Source: an uncultured Prevotella sp.
Lineage (GTDB): Bacteria > Bacteroidota > Bacteroidia > Bacteroidales > Bacteroidaceae
Assembly (NCBI GenBank): GCA_905373605.1
Contig: CAJPTO010000011.1
Span: 1-27,606, forward strand
DNA length: 27,606 bases
Direction of reading: 5' to 3'
Part shown: positions 15,968 to 23,380 of the stretch, one piece after another
Layout of the letters: each line of letters begins with the position of its first letter
Position numbering within the stretch: position 1 is the first letter of the stretch
Made by a program: the position numbers and the translations under genes
Notes under the pieces: model-generated
The model's input: the letters and a program-made list of their open reading frames with translations, nothing else
Told to the model about the DNA's origin: nothing
Database searches by the model: none

Positions 15968-16081
15968 GAGTTTACCAGTTGAAGAGCTACTAGTTAACAA
16001 GTTCACTAGTTGACCAGTTAACAAGTTCACCAATTGACTTGTTCACCAGTTTACTCATTTACCATTCTACCATTCTACCAT
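15968..16081. repeat. 8/16-bp degenerate tandem array, AGTTNACC-type
   Basis: About 114 bp built of 8-mers such as AGTTCACC, AGTTGACC, AGTTAACA and ATTCTACC, often paired as 16-bp units with alternating A(G)TT-ACC halves. ATTCTACC is repeated exactly at the 3' end. It lies between coaD and its probable promoter, so it would be transcribed as part of the coaD leader. Confidence 0.85.
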
Positions 16082-16201
16082 TCGGTTGCCAATAAAGAAG
16101 TTAACGAGAAAGAAAGCTTTTGGCCTCCACCCATATAACTAATGAGCGCATCAAGGTGTAATGTTGTGCGCCCAAGCACTCCTTTTGCTACCTTCTTTGT
16201 G

Positions 16202-16233
16202 CAAAAATAGCCTATTTCCCTTTGATAACCAAA
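16202..16233 (-). promoter_or_regulatory. Promoter upstream of coaD (Bacteroides-type)
   Basis: Minus-strand -33 TTTG (16233-16230), 20-nt spacer, -7 box TATTTTTG (16209-16202). The start point would be near 16195, 300 nt before the coaD ATG. It is the only well-spaced promoter seen upstream of the coaD-ybeY pair. Confidence 0.5.
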
Positions 16234-16337
16234 TTTTTAGGCGATAATTATTGTAATCGTTTTAAAACATATATTGTTCGGAATTTCGTTATTTCTTATG
16301 TTTTTGTCATCCATTTTCTTGTTTCATCTAATTATTT

Positions 16338-16715
16338 TTACCATTCCATCGCATGTTTTTGGTCGAGCGAATGTACGCTATTTATGATGGGTTTCATTCT
16401 TTTTTCATGTTGTATAACATGGTTTTTGCACTCATTTTTAATGGCTGTTTCTTGATTTTGGGGTATGATGAACGGCAAATGAGGGTGTTTTCGTGTCGTT
16501 CGGAGCAACCCAATCTGCCCGAGAGTAAGAGCAATGGTTCGCCCATCTGCGGCCAATTGATTGTTATCTTGGAACAACAAGGTTTTGGTAAACAGCTTGT
16601 TATGAAAACACCTCGCTCCAAACGTGTTGTCTACAAATCGTAAGAAGACACAAACGGAGGGTTTCTTGTTGGCAATCCAAGCACCTTTGGCTTTCCCACC
16701 CCATTTCCTTGGCAT
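16338..16715 (-). other. Region open on both strands; possible decayed gene, dispersed element or structured RNA
   Basis: A minus-strand frame of 125 codons (16338-16715), a second minus frame (16394-16621) and a plus-strand frame (16353-16643) overlap here, all with mixed residue composition, whereas the AT-rich DNA around is full of stops. None shows a motif, signal peptide or start signal I can recognise, and there is no matching promoter. Several open frames over one GC-richer block are more like a conserved non-coding element or a gene fragment than like one gene. I assign no function. Confidence 0.3.
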
Positions 16716-16988
16716 CCCAATTTTGTTCTTATAACTTTACAAAACAACATTTTCCCACGCGCAATTCTAGCATTCTTCAAGGCCTTAAACCCATCAAAAA
16801 GCACACACTTTCCTTATTCTTCAAATGGTTTTTGGGTAAACCGCCGGCATAAAATGGTGCATTTTGCATCGTTTAGCTTCTCTAGATTGTTGCCGTTGTG
16901 TGTTTTTTGCTCTCTGTTTTTGCCAACTTTTTCGTCTTTTTCATAGCATCCAACGTTCCTTTTTCCGTCCGAGACAAATCCTTTCCCG

Positions 16989-17098
16989 TTCATTTCTCGG
17001 CAAAATGCATCATTTAGCAAAGCTAACTGTATGAAATTGCCTTGCTAACTCCATCAGTTAGCAGTGCTAAGTCTATCTAAAAGCAATGCTTTTTCATA
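16989..17098. repeat. 22-bp degenerate tandem array (5 units), TAGCNNNGCTA dyad
   Basis: Units start at 16989, 17011, 17033, 17055 and 17077, each 22 bp. Two hold the palindromes TTAGCAAAGCTAA (17014-17026) and TTAGCAGTGCTAA (17058-17070), exactly 44 bp apart; the unit between has a half-site (TTGCTAACT). The core TTAGC-N-GTGCTA is shared with the 8059-8322 array, 9 kb away. Confidence 0.8.
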
Positions 17099-17228
17099 TA
17101 AAAAAGGTTGGCTGTTGCAGTTTTTAGCATGTGTTTTGGTCGAAAATGCGGATAAAATAGGCAAAATGGCGTTTAAGATGCCGACATCCATCCCTCATTT
17201 TCTTGCAACAACCCCATGCGAGAATGCG

Positions 17229-17603
17229 TTATTTTCGGCCGATGCCCAACTTGCGGCGAGCAAGGGCAGCCATAATGTTAAAAATTATGCCGAAAACGTT
17301 ACATTTTTGAGATGTTTCGACCCAGCAAGACACACCGCCGCGCGAGCCAAAAGGCATCATATTACGCCAGCTCGGGATAAGGAACAACTCCTTTTGCGAA
17401 GTCTTTTGTCTCAATGAGGGGATGATTGATTCAACTAACGCTTTGCGGCAGTTGGCATAATGACTGGTTATTAACCCGAACTGGCGTATCATATTCTTTA
17501 TGAAAAGCCACAGGAGCGGCGAAACATCTCTAGGAGTGTTGTTGCTGTAAGGGGCACACAGGCGAACAAACTTATGGCCTACATCATTCCAAATCCATTT
17601 CAC
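17229..17603 (-). other. Long open frame in the spacer before the zinc protease; doubtful gene
   Basis: A 124-codon minus-strand frame begins MKWIWNDVGHKFVRLCAPYS and ends near 17229. It lacks a recognisable family, promoter, Shine-Dalgarno and coding neighbours, and it is unusually rich in Cys, Trp, Ser and Arg. It may be a decayed gene or a dispersed element. The whole 1.9-kb stretch 15938-17882 has no convincing gene; besides this frame it holds the two arrays, the coaD promoter, the block at 16338-16715 and the protease promoter. Confidence 0.25.
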
Positions 17604-17827
17604 TTGGCCGATAATCCCGCCTCTGTAAAGGTTAAATATTGTTTATTCGACATTCGTAATCGTTTATTCTCAACGCGCGGGTTGCTTCAAAATTGCGCCA
17701 ATTCATCGCTCTTTTTGGCACGAATAATTGTTCGGCGGCATGTCAAATGCTCGTTGCGACCTCACCTCAATGCAAGCGTAAGGCCTTGATAAGCATGGCA
17801 TCGGGCGCGTATTTGTGCAAAAAACAC

Positions 17828-17835
17828 TATCTTTG
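17828..17835 (+). promoter_or_regulatory. -7 box of the zinc metalloprotease promoter
   Basis: TATCTTTG matches TAnnTTTG perfectly and lies 48 nt before the first ATG at 17883, with a start point expected at about 17842. A proper -33 TTTG at the right distance is missing (the nearest is too close, at 17812), so the promoter may be weak or activator-dependent. Confidence 0.5.
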
Positions 17836-17847
17836 TAGAATGAAAAC

Positions 17848-17873
17848 GGGCGGGCAACATCGGTTGTTCGCCC
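17848..17873 (+). promoter_or_regulatory. Strong 5'-leader hairpin before the zinc metalloprotease
   Basis: GGGCGGGCAAC-ATCG-GTTGTTCGCCC folds into an uninterrupted 11-bp stem (two G-U pairs) with a 4-nt loop. It would begin about 6 nt from the predicted mRNA 5' end. No T-run follows, so it is not a terminator; 5'-end stabilisation or a binding site are the likely roles. Confidence 0.55.
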
Positions 17874-17882
17874 CATTAACAC

Positions 17883-20393
17883 ATGAACATATACAAAACG
17901 GACAAAGTGAGTATGGGTATAAAAAGCAAACTGGGCTGCCTCTTGGCGGCCTTGGCTCTGGGCTATTCGGCACAGGCAAAGGCTGCGTTTGCCATAAAGG
18001 TGCAGAAAGACACCACGCAAACCACCAAGACAGACACCACCAAGGTGCAAAAGCCGAACGGAAAGGATGCCAAAGCCGAACCGAAGAAGAAGGAAACCGA
18101 CTACGACAAGCTGATGAAAGACAGCGGAACGGTGATGAATGGACTTTTCACCGTGCGACACATCAAAGATAAATGGTACTTTGAAGTGCACGATAGCCTT
18201 CTTGGACGCCACTTCATGGCCGTTACACGCTTCGCCGGAGTGCCACAAGGATTTGGCAAATTCAGCGGTGAAATGGTGAACGAAGACGCCATCTACTTCG
18301 AAAAACGCGATGCAAAAACCATGCTTCTGCGCACTTTCGTTCGCACACAAGAGGCCAACGAGGCCGACCGCATCGTTGCGGCCTTCCCCATCATTGCCGG
18401 AAACACTCAAAAGGGCATGAACCTCTTCGAAGTGACCGCCTTTTTCGCCCGCGACAACAACATTGTGGGCATCAACCGAACGTTCTTTGAGAAGACAAAG
18501 ATTGGCGCACAAATGGCCGACCGCACGTTTATCGACACCATTAAGACCTATCCCATCAACGTAGAGGTGCTAACGACGCGCACTTACGGGGCATCGCCCA
18601 GTGCCATCAGGGCTTCTGGAACGGGCGCAATAACCCTCGCGCTCAACACATCCATCGTGGCTTTGCCCAAAGTGCCCATGCAAAAGCGCGTGTGGGACAG
18701 TCGTGTGGGCTACTTCGCCTACCCATACACCATCTTCTCAGACAAGCAACACAAGAGTCAGCGCGAGCAATTCATCTCCCGTTTCAGGCTCGTTCCCAAA
18801 GACGTGAAACGCTATCAGCGCGGCGAATTGGTGGAACCCGTTAAACCAATCGTGTTTTATATCGACCCCGCAACACCACCCAAGTGGGTGCCTTACCTCA
18901 TTAAAGGCATCAACGACTGGAACGTTGCTTTCGAGGCGGCAGGTTTTAAGAACGCTATCCAAGGCAAGGAATGGCCCCAAAACGACCCCACGATGAGCTT
19001 GGACGATGCCCGTTTTAACGTTATCCGCTATCTTCCGTCTGAAGTAGAGAACGCTTACGGCCCCCATGTAAAGGACCCTCGCAGCGGAGAAATCATCGAA
19101 AGCCACATCTGTTGGTTTCACAATGTGATGAACCTGCTCACAAAATGGTACATGACACAATGCGGCCCGCTAGACAAACGCGCCCGAACGATGGACTTCG
19201 ACGACCGGCTGATGGGCGAACTGATACGCTTCGTCTCCTCGCATGAAGTGGGGCATACCCTCGGACTGCGCCACAACATGGGCGCAAGTTATGCAACGCC
19301 TGTGGAGAAGTTGCGCGATAAGGCTTGGGTGGAGAAACATGGGCACACGGCTTCCATCATGGATTACGCCCGATTCAACTATGTTGCCCAGCCCGAAGAC
19401 AATATTGGCGAGCGCGGACTCTTCCCTCGCGTGAACGATTACGACAAGTGGGCCATCAAATGGGGCTATCAATACAGGCCCGAGTTTAAGGATGAAATGG
19501 TCGAAAAAGAGAAGTTGATGAGCGAAACGACAGCAGTTTTGGCCAAAAATCCCCGTCTTTGGTTCGGCGGAGAGGGCAGAAACGAAGACCCCCGCACACA
19601 GATGGAAGACCTGGGCGACGACAATGTGAAGGCAAGCGACTATGGCGTGAAGAACCTTCAGCGGCTCGTGGCCAACCTTCCGCAATGGACACGCCAGCCA
19701 AACGACCAATACGACGACCTGCGCGAGATGTATAACAGTGCCCGACAGCAGTTCGCGCGCTACTTCGACCACGTTGCAAAGAACATAGGCGGCCGCTATA
19801 TCAACAACATGCCCGGCAAGGAGCCCTACGAACTGGTGCCTGCCGAACGCCAAAAGGCCGCACTCGACTACTTCGGCCGCCAAGTTTTCGATGCTCCCTT
19901 GTGGCTCTATCCGGCCGAAATAACATCGAAGACGGGCGTGGACGCTGCCACCGAGATTGCCAAGATGCAGGCTTCGGCCCTCAACGCAACGCTTTCGCTG
20001 GGCTTGCTCAATGCCATTTACAACAATTCGCAGGCTTCGCCCACGGCTTATCGGCTTGAAAACTACCTTGACGACCTCTTCGCTAAGGTGTGGACACCGC
20101 TCGATGCCACGCAAGAATTGAAGAACAGCAGTCGTCGAGCTTTGCAACGCAAGTATGTGGAGCGGCTCAATGCCATGCTCAACCCCGAAGACAAGGACAA
20201 AGCCGCGCCCAATGCGCCCGCCTATAACACGGATGCCATGCTCTTCGTTGCCCAACATCTCGACAAGCTCGACAGCTATTTGCAGGCCCAAGCGCAAGCC
20301 GCCACGGGCATCAACGCCTTGCATTATGCCGACCTTTCACGGCAAGTGAAGCAGATAAAGACCCTACACGAACGCGGACGAAACGCGCGTTAG
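17883..20393 (+). CDS. Secreted zinc-dependent metalloprotease (HExxHxxGxxH, Bacteroidetes DUF4953/DUF5117 type)
   Basis: The 836-residue protein is exported: a signal peptide KSKLGCLLAALALGYSAQA runs from about residue 14 and ends near AKA-AFAI. A Thr/Lys-rich linker follows (about 37-70). The catalytic centre is SSHEVGHTLGLRHN, with zinc ligands His454, His458 and His464, followed by SIMDYARFNY, whose Met would form the Met-turn; this is the metzincin-like pattern. The large regions on both sides fit the DUF5117, DUF5118 and DUF4953 domains that, from memory, define these Bacteroidetes proteases. The start could also be the Met at 17913 (MGIKSK), which gives a more standard signal peptide. 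It has its own promoter box and leader hairpin and is followed by a terminator, so it is a single-gene unit. Substrate is unknown; degradation of host or dietary protein fits the neighbouring S46 peptidase. Confidence 0.9.
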   Translation: MNIYKTDKVSMGIKSKLGCLLAALALGYSAQAKAAFAIKVQKDTTQTTKTDTTKVQKPNGKDAKAEPKKKETDYDKLMKDSGTVMNGLFTVRHIKDKWYFEVHDSLLGRHFMAVTRFAGVPQGFGKFSGEMVNEDAIYFEKRDAKTMLLRTFVRTQEANEADRIVAAFPIIAGNTQKGMNLFEVTAFFARDNNIVGINRTFFEKTKIGAQMADRTFIDTIKTYPINVEVLTTRTYGASPSAIRASGTGAITLALNTSIVALPKVPMQKRVWDSRVGYFAYPYTIFSDKQHKSQREQFISRFRLVPKDVKRYQRGELVEPVKPIVFYIDPATPPKWVPYLIKGINDWNVAFEAAGFKNAIQGKEWPQNDPTMSLDDARFNVIRYLPSEVENAYGPHVKDPRSGEIIESHICWFHNVMNLLTKWYMTQCGPLDKRARTMDFDDRLMGELIRFVSSHEVGHTLGLRHNMGASYATPVEKLRDKAWVEKHGHTASIMDYARFNYVAQPEDNIGERGLFPRVNDYDKWAIKWGYQYRPEFKDEMVEKEKLMSETTAVLAKNPRLWFGGEGRNEDPRTQMEDLGDDNVKASDYGVKNLQRLVANLPQWTRQPNDQYDDLREMYNSARQQFARYFDHVAKNIGGRYINNMPGKEPYELVPAERQKAALDYFGRQVFDAPLWLYPAEITSKTGVDAATEIAKMQASALNATLSLGLLNAIYNNSQASPTAYRLENYLDDLFAKVWTPLDATQELKNSSRRALQRKYVERLNAMLNPEDKDKAAPNAPAYNTDAMLFVAQHLDKLDSYLQAQAQAATGINALHYADLSRQVKQIKTLHERGRNAR

Positions 20394-20421
20394 GCCGTCT
20401 TAACCCACATACAGGCAAAAG

Positions 20422-20470
20422 GAGCGTTGCCGATGAAATGGCTTTTTCGGCCAATGGCATCGCTCTTTTT
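20422..20470 (+). terminator. Rho-independent terminator after the zinc metalloprotease
   Basis: GAGCGTTGCC (20422-20431) pairs with GGCATCGCTC (20456-20465) with one mismatch, an inner TGGC/GCCA stem strengthens it, and TTTTT follows at 20466-20470. It lies 29 bp after the stop codon, on the plus strand. Confidence 0.75.
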
Positions 20471-20555
20471 GCCCCATTGCATCGCCCCATCGGGCATGCA
20501 GCCGCCGTTTACCAACGGCTCACATCCCATAAGAACCGAAAACATCTAGTAGAAC

Positions 20556-21785
20556 ATGGTTTTAAACTACATTTGGATATCCTTCTTCCTCGTGGCCTTC
20601 GTTGTCGCTGCGGCCAAACTTCTGTTTATGGGCGACGCAACAGTGTTCCCGGCCATGATGGACAGCACTTTCGAGATGTCGAAAAAGGCCTTCGAAATCT
20701 CGATAGGGCTAACGGGCATCCTCTCTTTATGGCTCGGAGTGATGAAGATTGGCGAGCGTGGAGGCGTGGTTAACGCCTTGGCACGCGTGCTAAGTCCGGT
20801 GTTCACCCGCCTCTTTCCCGACATTCCCAAGGGTCATCCCGTAACAGGAAGCATCTTTATGAACATCGCCGCCAACATGTTGGGGCTCGACAACGCCGCC
20901 ACTCCTTTGGGATTGAAGGCTATGGAGCAGCTGCAAACGCTCAATCCGAAGAAAGACACGGCCTCTAATCCCATGATAATGTTCCTCGTTCTCAACACGT
21001 CAGGGCTCACGTTGATACCTGTAAGCATCATGGCCTATCGTGCACAGCTAGGCGCAGCGCAACCAACAGACGTGTTCATACCCATACTCCTGGCTACGTT
21101 TTTCAGCACTTTGGCTGGCATCATCTTCACCAGCATGTATCAAAAGATAAACCTTCTGAGCCCTAAAATCCTTTTAGGCCTTTTCGTTGCCTGTGCCATA
21201 GTGGCTTCAATCATTTGGGGTTTCGGACGTATGGATAAGGAAACGATGAACATTGTTAGCACCAGCGTGGCCAACATCCTGCTCATGGGTATCATCGTGG
21301 CATTCATCGTGGCAGGTGTTTTCAAGCGCGTGAACGTGTACGACTCTTTCATAGAAGGCGCGAAAGACGGATTTCAAACCGCCGTTCGCATCATTCCCTA
21401 CCTCGTTGCCATACTCGTTGGCGTGGCCGTTTTCCGTGCTTCGGGTGCTATGGACTACCTTGTGGACGGCATTCGCTGGCTAATCGGCTTGTTAGGCATA
21501 AACACCGATTTCATCGAGGCATTGCCCACCGCACTGATGAAGCCCCTTTCGGGAGCAGGTGCGCGTGGAATAATGATTGATACAATGACAACTTATGGTG
21601 CTGACTCGTTCGTTGGGCGGCTCAGTTGCATCTTCCAAGGCAGCACCGACACCACTTTCTACGTCCTCGCCGTTTATTTTGGCAGCGTGGGCATTCGCTA
21701 TACGCGCCACGCAGTGGCCTGCGGACTGCTTGCCGACTTAGCGGGAGTCGTCGCGGCAATAGCGATATCATACATGTTTTTTTAA
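20556..21785 (+). CDS. SpmA/SpmB-like fusion membrane protein (two nucleoside-recognition Gate domains)
   Basis: This 409-residue polytopic inner-membrane protein fuses the homologues of Bacillus spore maturation proteins SpmA and SpmB. The first half shows the SpmA signature NMLGLDNAATPLGLKAM (about residues 109-125). The second half shows the SpmB signature PLSGAGARGIM with TYGADSFVGRLSCIFQGSTD and FYVLAVYFGSVGIR (about 331-388). Both halves are Gate domains as in nucleoside transporters. About eight to ten hydrophobic segments are visible. Since these bacteria do not sporulate, the role is not spore dehydration; small-solute or nucleoside-like transport is a guess. The ATG at 20556 is the natural start, 86 nt after the upstream terminator; the leader has an AGCCG/CGGCT hairpin at 20500-20520, and no clear promoter was seen. 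Confidence 0.88.
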   Translation: MVLNYIWISFFLVAFVVAAAKLLFMGDATVFPAMMDSTFEMSKKAFEISIGLTGILSLWLGVMKIGERGGVVNALARVLSPVFTRLFPDIPKGHPVTGSIFMNIAANMLGLDNAATPLGLKAMEQLQTLNPKKDTASNPMIMFLVLNTSGLTLIPVSIMAYRAQLGAAQPTDVFIPILLATFFSTLAGIIFTSMYQKINLLSPKILLGLFVACAIVASIIWGFGRMDKETMNIVSTSVANILLMGIIVAFIVAGVFKRVNVYDSFIEGAKDGFQTAVRIIPYLVAILVGVAVFRASGAMDYLVDGIRWLIGLLGINTDFIEALPTALMKPLSGAGARGIMIDTMTTYGADSFVGRLSCIFQGSTDTTFYVLAVYFGSVGIRYTRHAVACGLLADLAGVVAAIAISYMFF

Positions 21786-21908
21786 AATAAGGAGGCTTAC
21801 AATAAACCAAATGAGACATGCGAGAAGAGTAAATGCCTTGTTCATTCGTTAACTTGTGAGCCTGTAAACTAAAAAAATGGAGGTTTGTCTGCCCCCTAAT
21901 CATTGTCT

Positions 21909-23378
21909 ATGAGTAATTTAAAATCTTTGGTAAAAGACACGGCCATCTACGGAATGAGTAGCATTGTGGGCCGTTTTCTCAACTATCTGCTTGTGCCGCT
22001 TTATACGATTAAGATTACATCGGCAAGCGGTGGTTATGGTGTTATCACCAACCTGTATGCCTACACGGCCCTTTTCTTGGTGCTATTGACCTATGGCATG
22101 GAGACCACATTCTTTCGTTACGCCAACAAGAGCGATGAAAAACCACAGCGAGTATATTCCACCATCCTGCTCTCCGTGGGTTTCACTTCCACCCTTTTCA
22201 TCGCAATGGTGCTGCTTTTCTTGCACCCCATATCTCAAGCGATGGGTTATGCCGACCACCCATCGTACGTTTGGGTGATGGCCATGACCGTTGCCATCGA
22301 CGCATTCCAGTGCATTCCCTTCGCTTACCTTCGCTATCAGAAGCGTCCCATCAAGTTTGCAGCCCTCAAACTGCTCTTCGTTGGCAGCAACATTTCGCTC
22401 AATTTGATTTACTATCTGCTGCTGCCAGCCTTGTACGAAGACGGACATCAGTGGGTAAGCTACATTTATTCTCCCGACGTTGGCGCAGGTTACGCCTTCT
22501 ACATCAACCTTGTTTGCACGGGCAGCATCACGTTTTGCTTTTGGAAAGAGCTTCGCGGCTTCGCCTATGTGTTTGATAAAGCCCTGCTCAAACGCATGCT
22601 TTCTTACAGTTGGCCCATACTGGTGCTGGGTATTGCAGGCATACTTAACCAAACGGCCGACAAGATAATGTTCCCCTACATCTATAAAGGCAGCGACGCC
22701 CACACGCAGTTGGGCATCTACGGGGCGGCAAGTAAGATAGCCATGATAATGGCGATGATAACGCAAGCCTTTCGTTATGCCTACGAACCATTCGTATTCG
22801 GCAAGTCGAAAGAGAAGGATAACCGCGACACTTACGCCAAAGCGATGAAGTATTTCATCATCTTTACCCTTCTGGCTTTCCTCGTTGTGGTGGGTTACAT
22901 CGACATTTTCCGCCATCTCATCGGGCGCGACTATTGGGAAGGACTACGTGTTGTGCCCATCGTAATGGCCGCCGAGATCATGATGGGCATATACTTCAAC
23001 CTCTCTTTTTGGTACAAACTCATCGACAAAACGATTTGGGGTGCTTACTTTTCTGGCATCGGCTGTGCCGTACTCATCGCCATCAACGTGCTGTTTGTGC
23101 CCCGCTATGGTTACATGGCCTGTGCTTGGGCTGGCTTTGTGGGTTATGCCACGGCCATGATTCTTAGTTACATCGTGGGGCAACGCAAGTATCCCATCGC
23201 TTATCCGCTAAAAAGCATCGGCGTTTATGTGGCCATCGCAGCCCTTTTCTATTTTTGCATCAACTATTCCAACACACATTTCTCCATGTTTGTTGCATTA
23301 GGGGTGAATACGGTTATTATACTCCTTTTCATCGGGCATATATGGAAGTGGGATTTGAAGAAACATCAACAACAATAA
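21909..23378 (+). CDS. Polysaccharide flippase of the MVF/Wzx type
   Basis: This 489-residue integral membrane protein, with about 12-14 hydrophobic segments, begins MSNLKSLVKDTAIYGMSSIV. That is the typical start of Bacteroidetes oligosaccharide/lipopolysaccharide flippases, which move lipid-linked glycans across the inner membrane. Family features include GRFLNYLLVPLYT in the first helix, YGMETTFFRYAN at about 57-70, and a paired core of repeated helices. The ATG at 21909 is preferred; a TTG at 21903 would only add two residues. No glycosyltransferase genes are near, so it is an orphan flippase, as is common in this phylum. Its stop is 2 nt before the start of the S46 peptidase gene, so the two are translated from one mRNA. 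Confidence 0.9.
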   Translation: MSNLKSLVKDTAIYGMSSIVGRFLNYLLVPLYTIKITSASGGYGVITNLYAYTALFLVLLTYGMETTFFRYANKSDEKPQRVYSTILLSVGFTSTLFIAMVLLFLHPISQAMGYADHPSYVWVMAMTVAIDAFQCIPFAYLRYQKRPIKFAALKLLFVGSNISLNLIYYLLLPALYEDGHQWVSYIYSPDVGAGYAFYINLVCTGSITFCFWKELRGFAYVFDKALLKRMLSYSWPILVLGIAGILNQTADKIMFPYIYKGSDAHTQLGIYGAASKIAMIMAMITQAFRYAYEPFVFGKSKEKDNRDTYAKAMKYFIIFTLLAFLVVVGYIDIFRHLIGRDYWEGLRVVPIVMAAEIMMGIYFNLSFWYKLIDKTIWGAYFSGIGCAVLIAINVLFVPRYGYMACAWAGFVGYATAMILSYIVGQRKYPIAYPLKSIGVYVAIAALFYFCINYSNTHFSMFVALGVNTVIILLFIGHIWKWDLKKHQQQ

Positions 23379-23380
23379 AT

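Noticed and set aside
19170..20324. 384-codon minus-strand frame opposite the zinc metalloprotease
   Set aside because: A long shadow frame caused by the GC-rich codon use of the real gene; no start signal or family.
22083..22916. 277-codon minus-strand frame opposite the flippase
   Set aside because: His/Val-rich shadow of a membrane protein gene; the flippase frame is clearly the real one.
23255..23380. Upstream extension of the S46 peptidase frame
   Set aside because: It lies inside the flippase gene and would bury the signal peptide; the ATG at 23381 gives a standard exported N-terminus.
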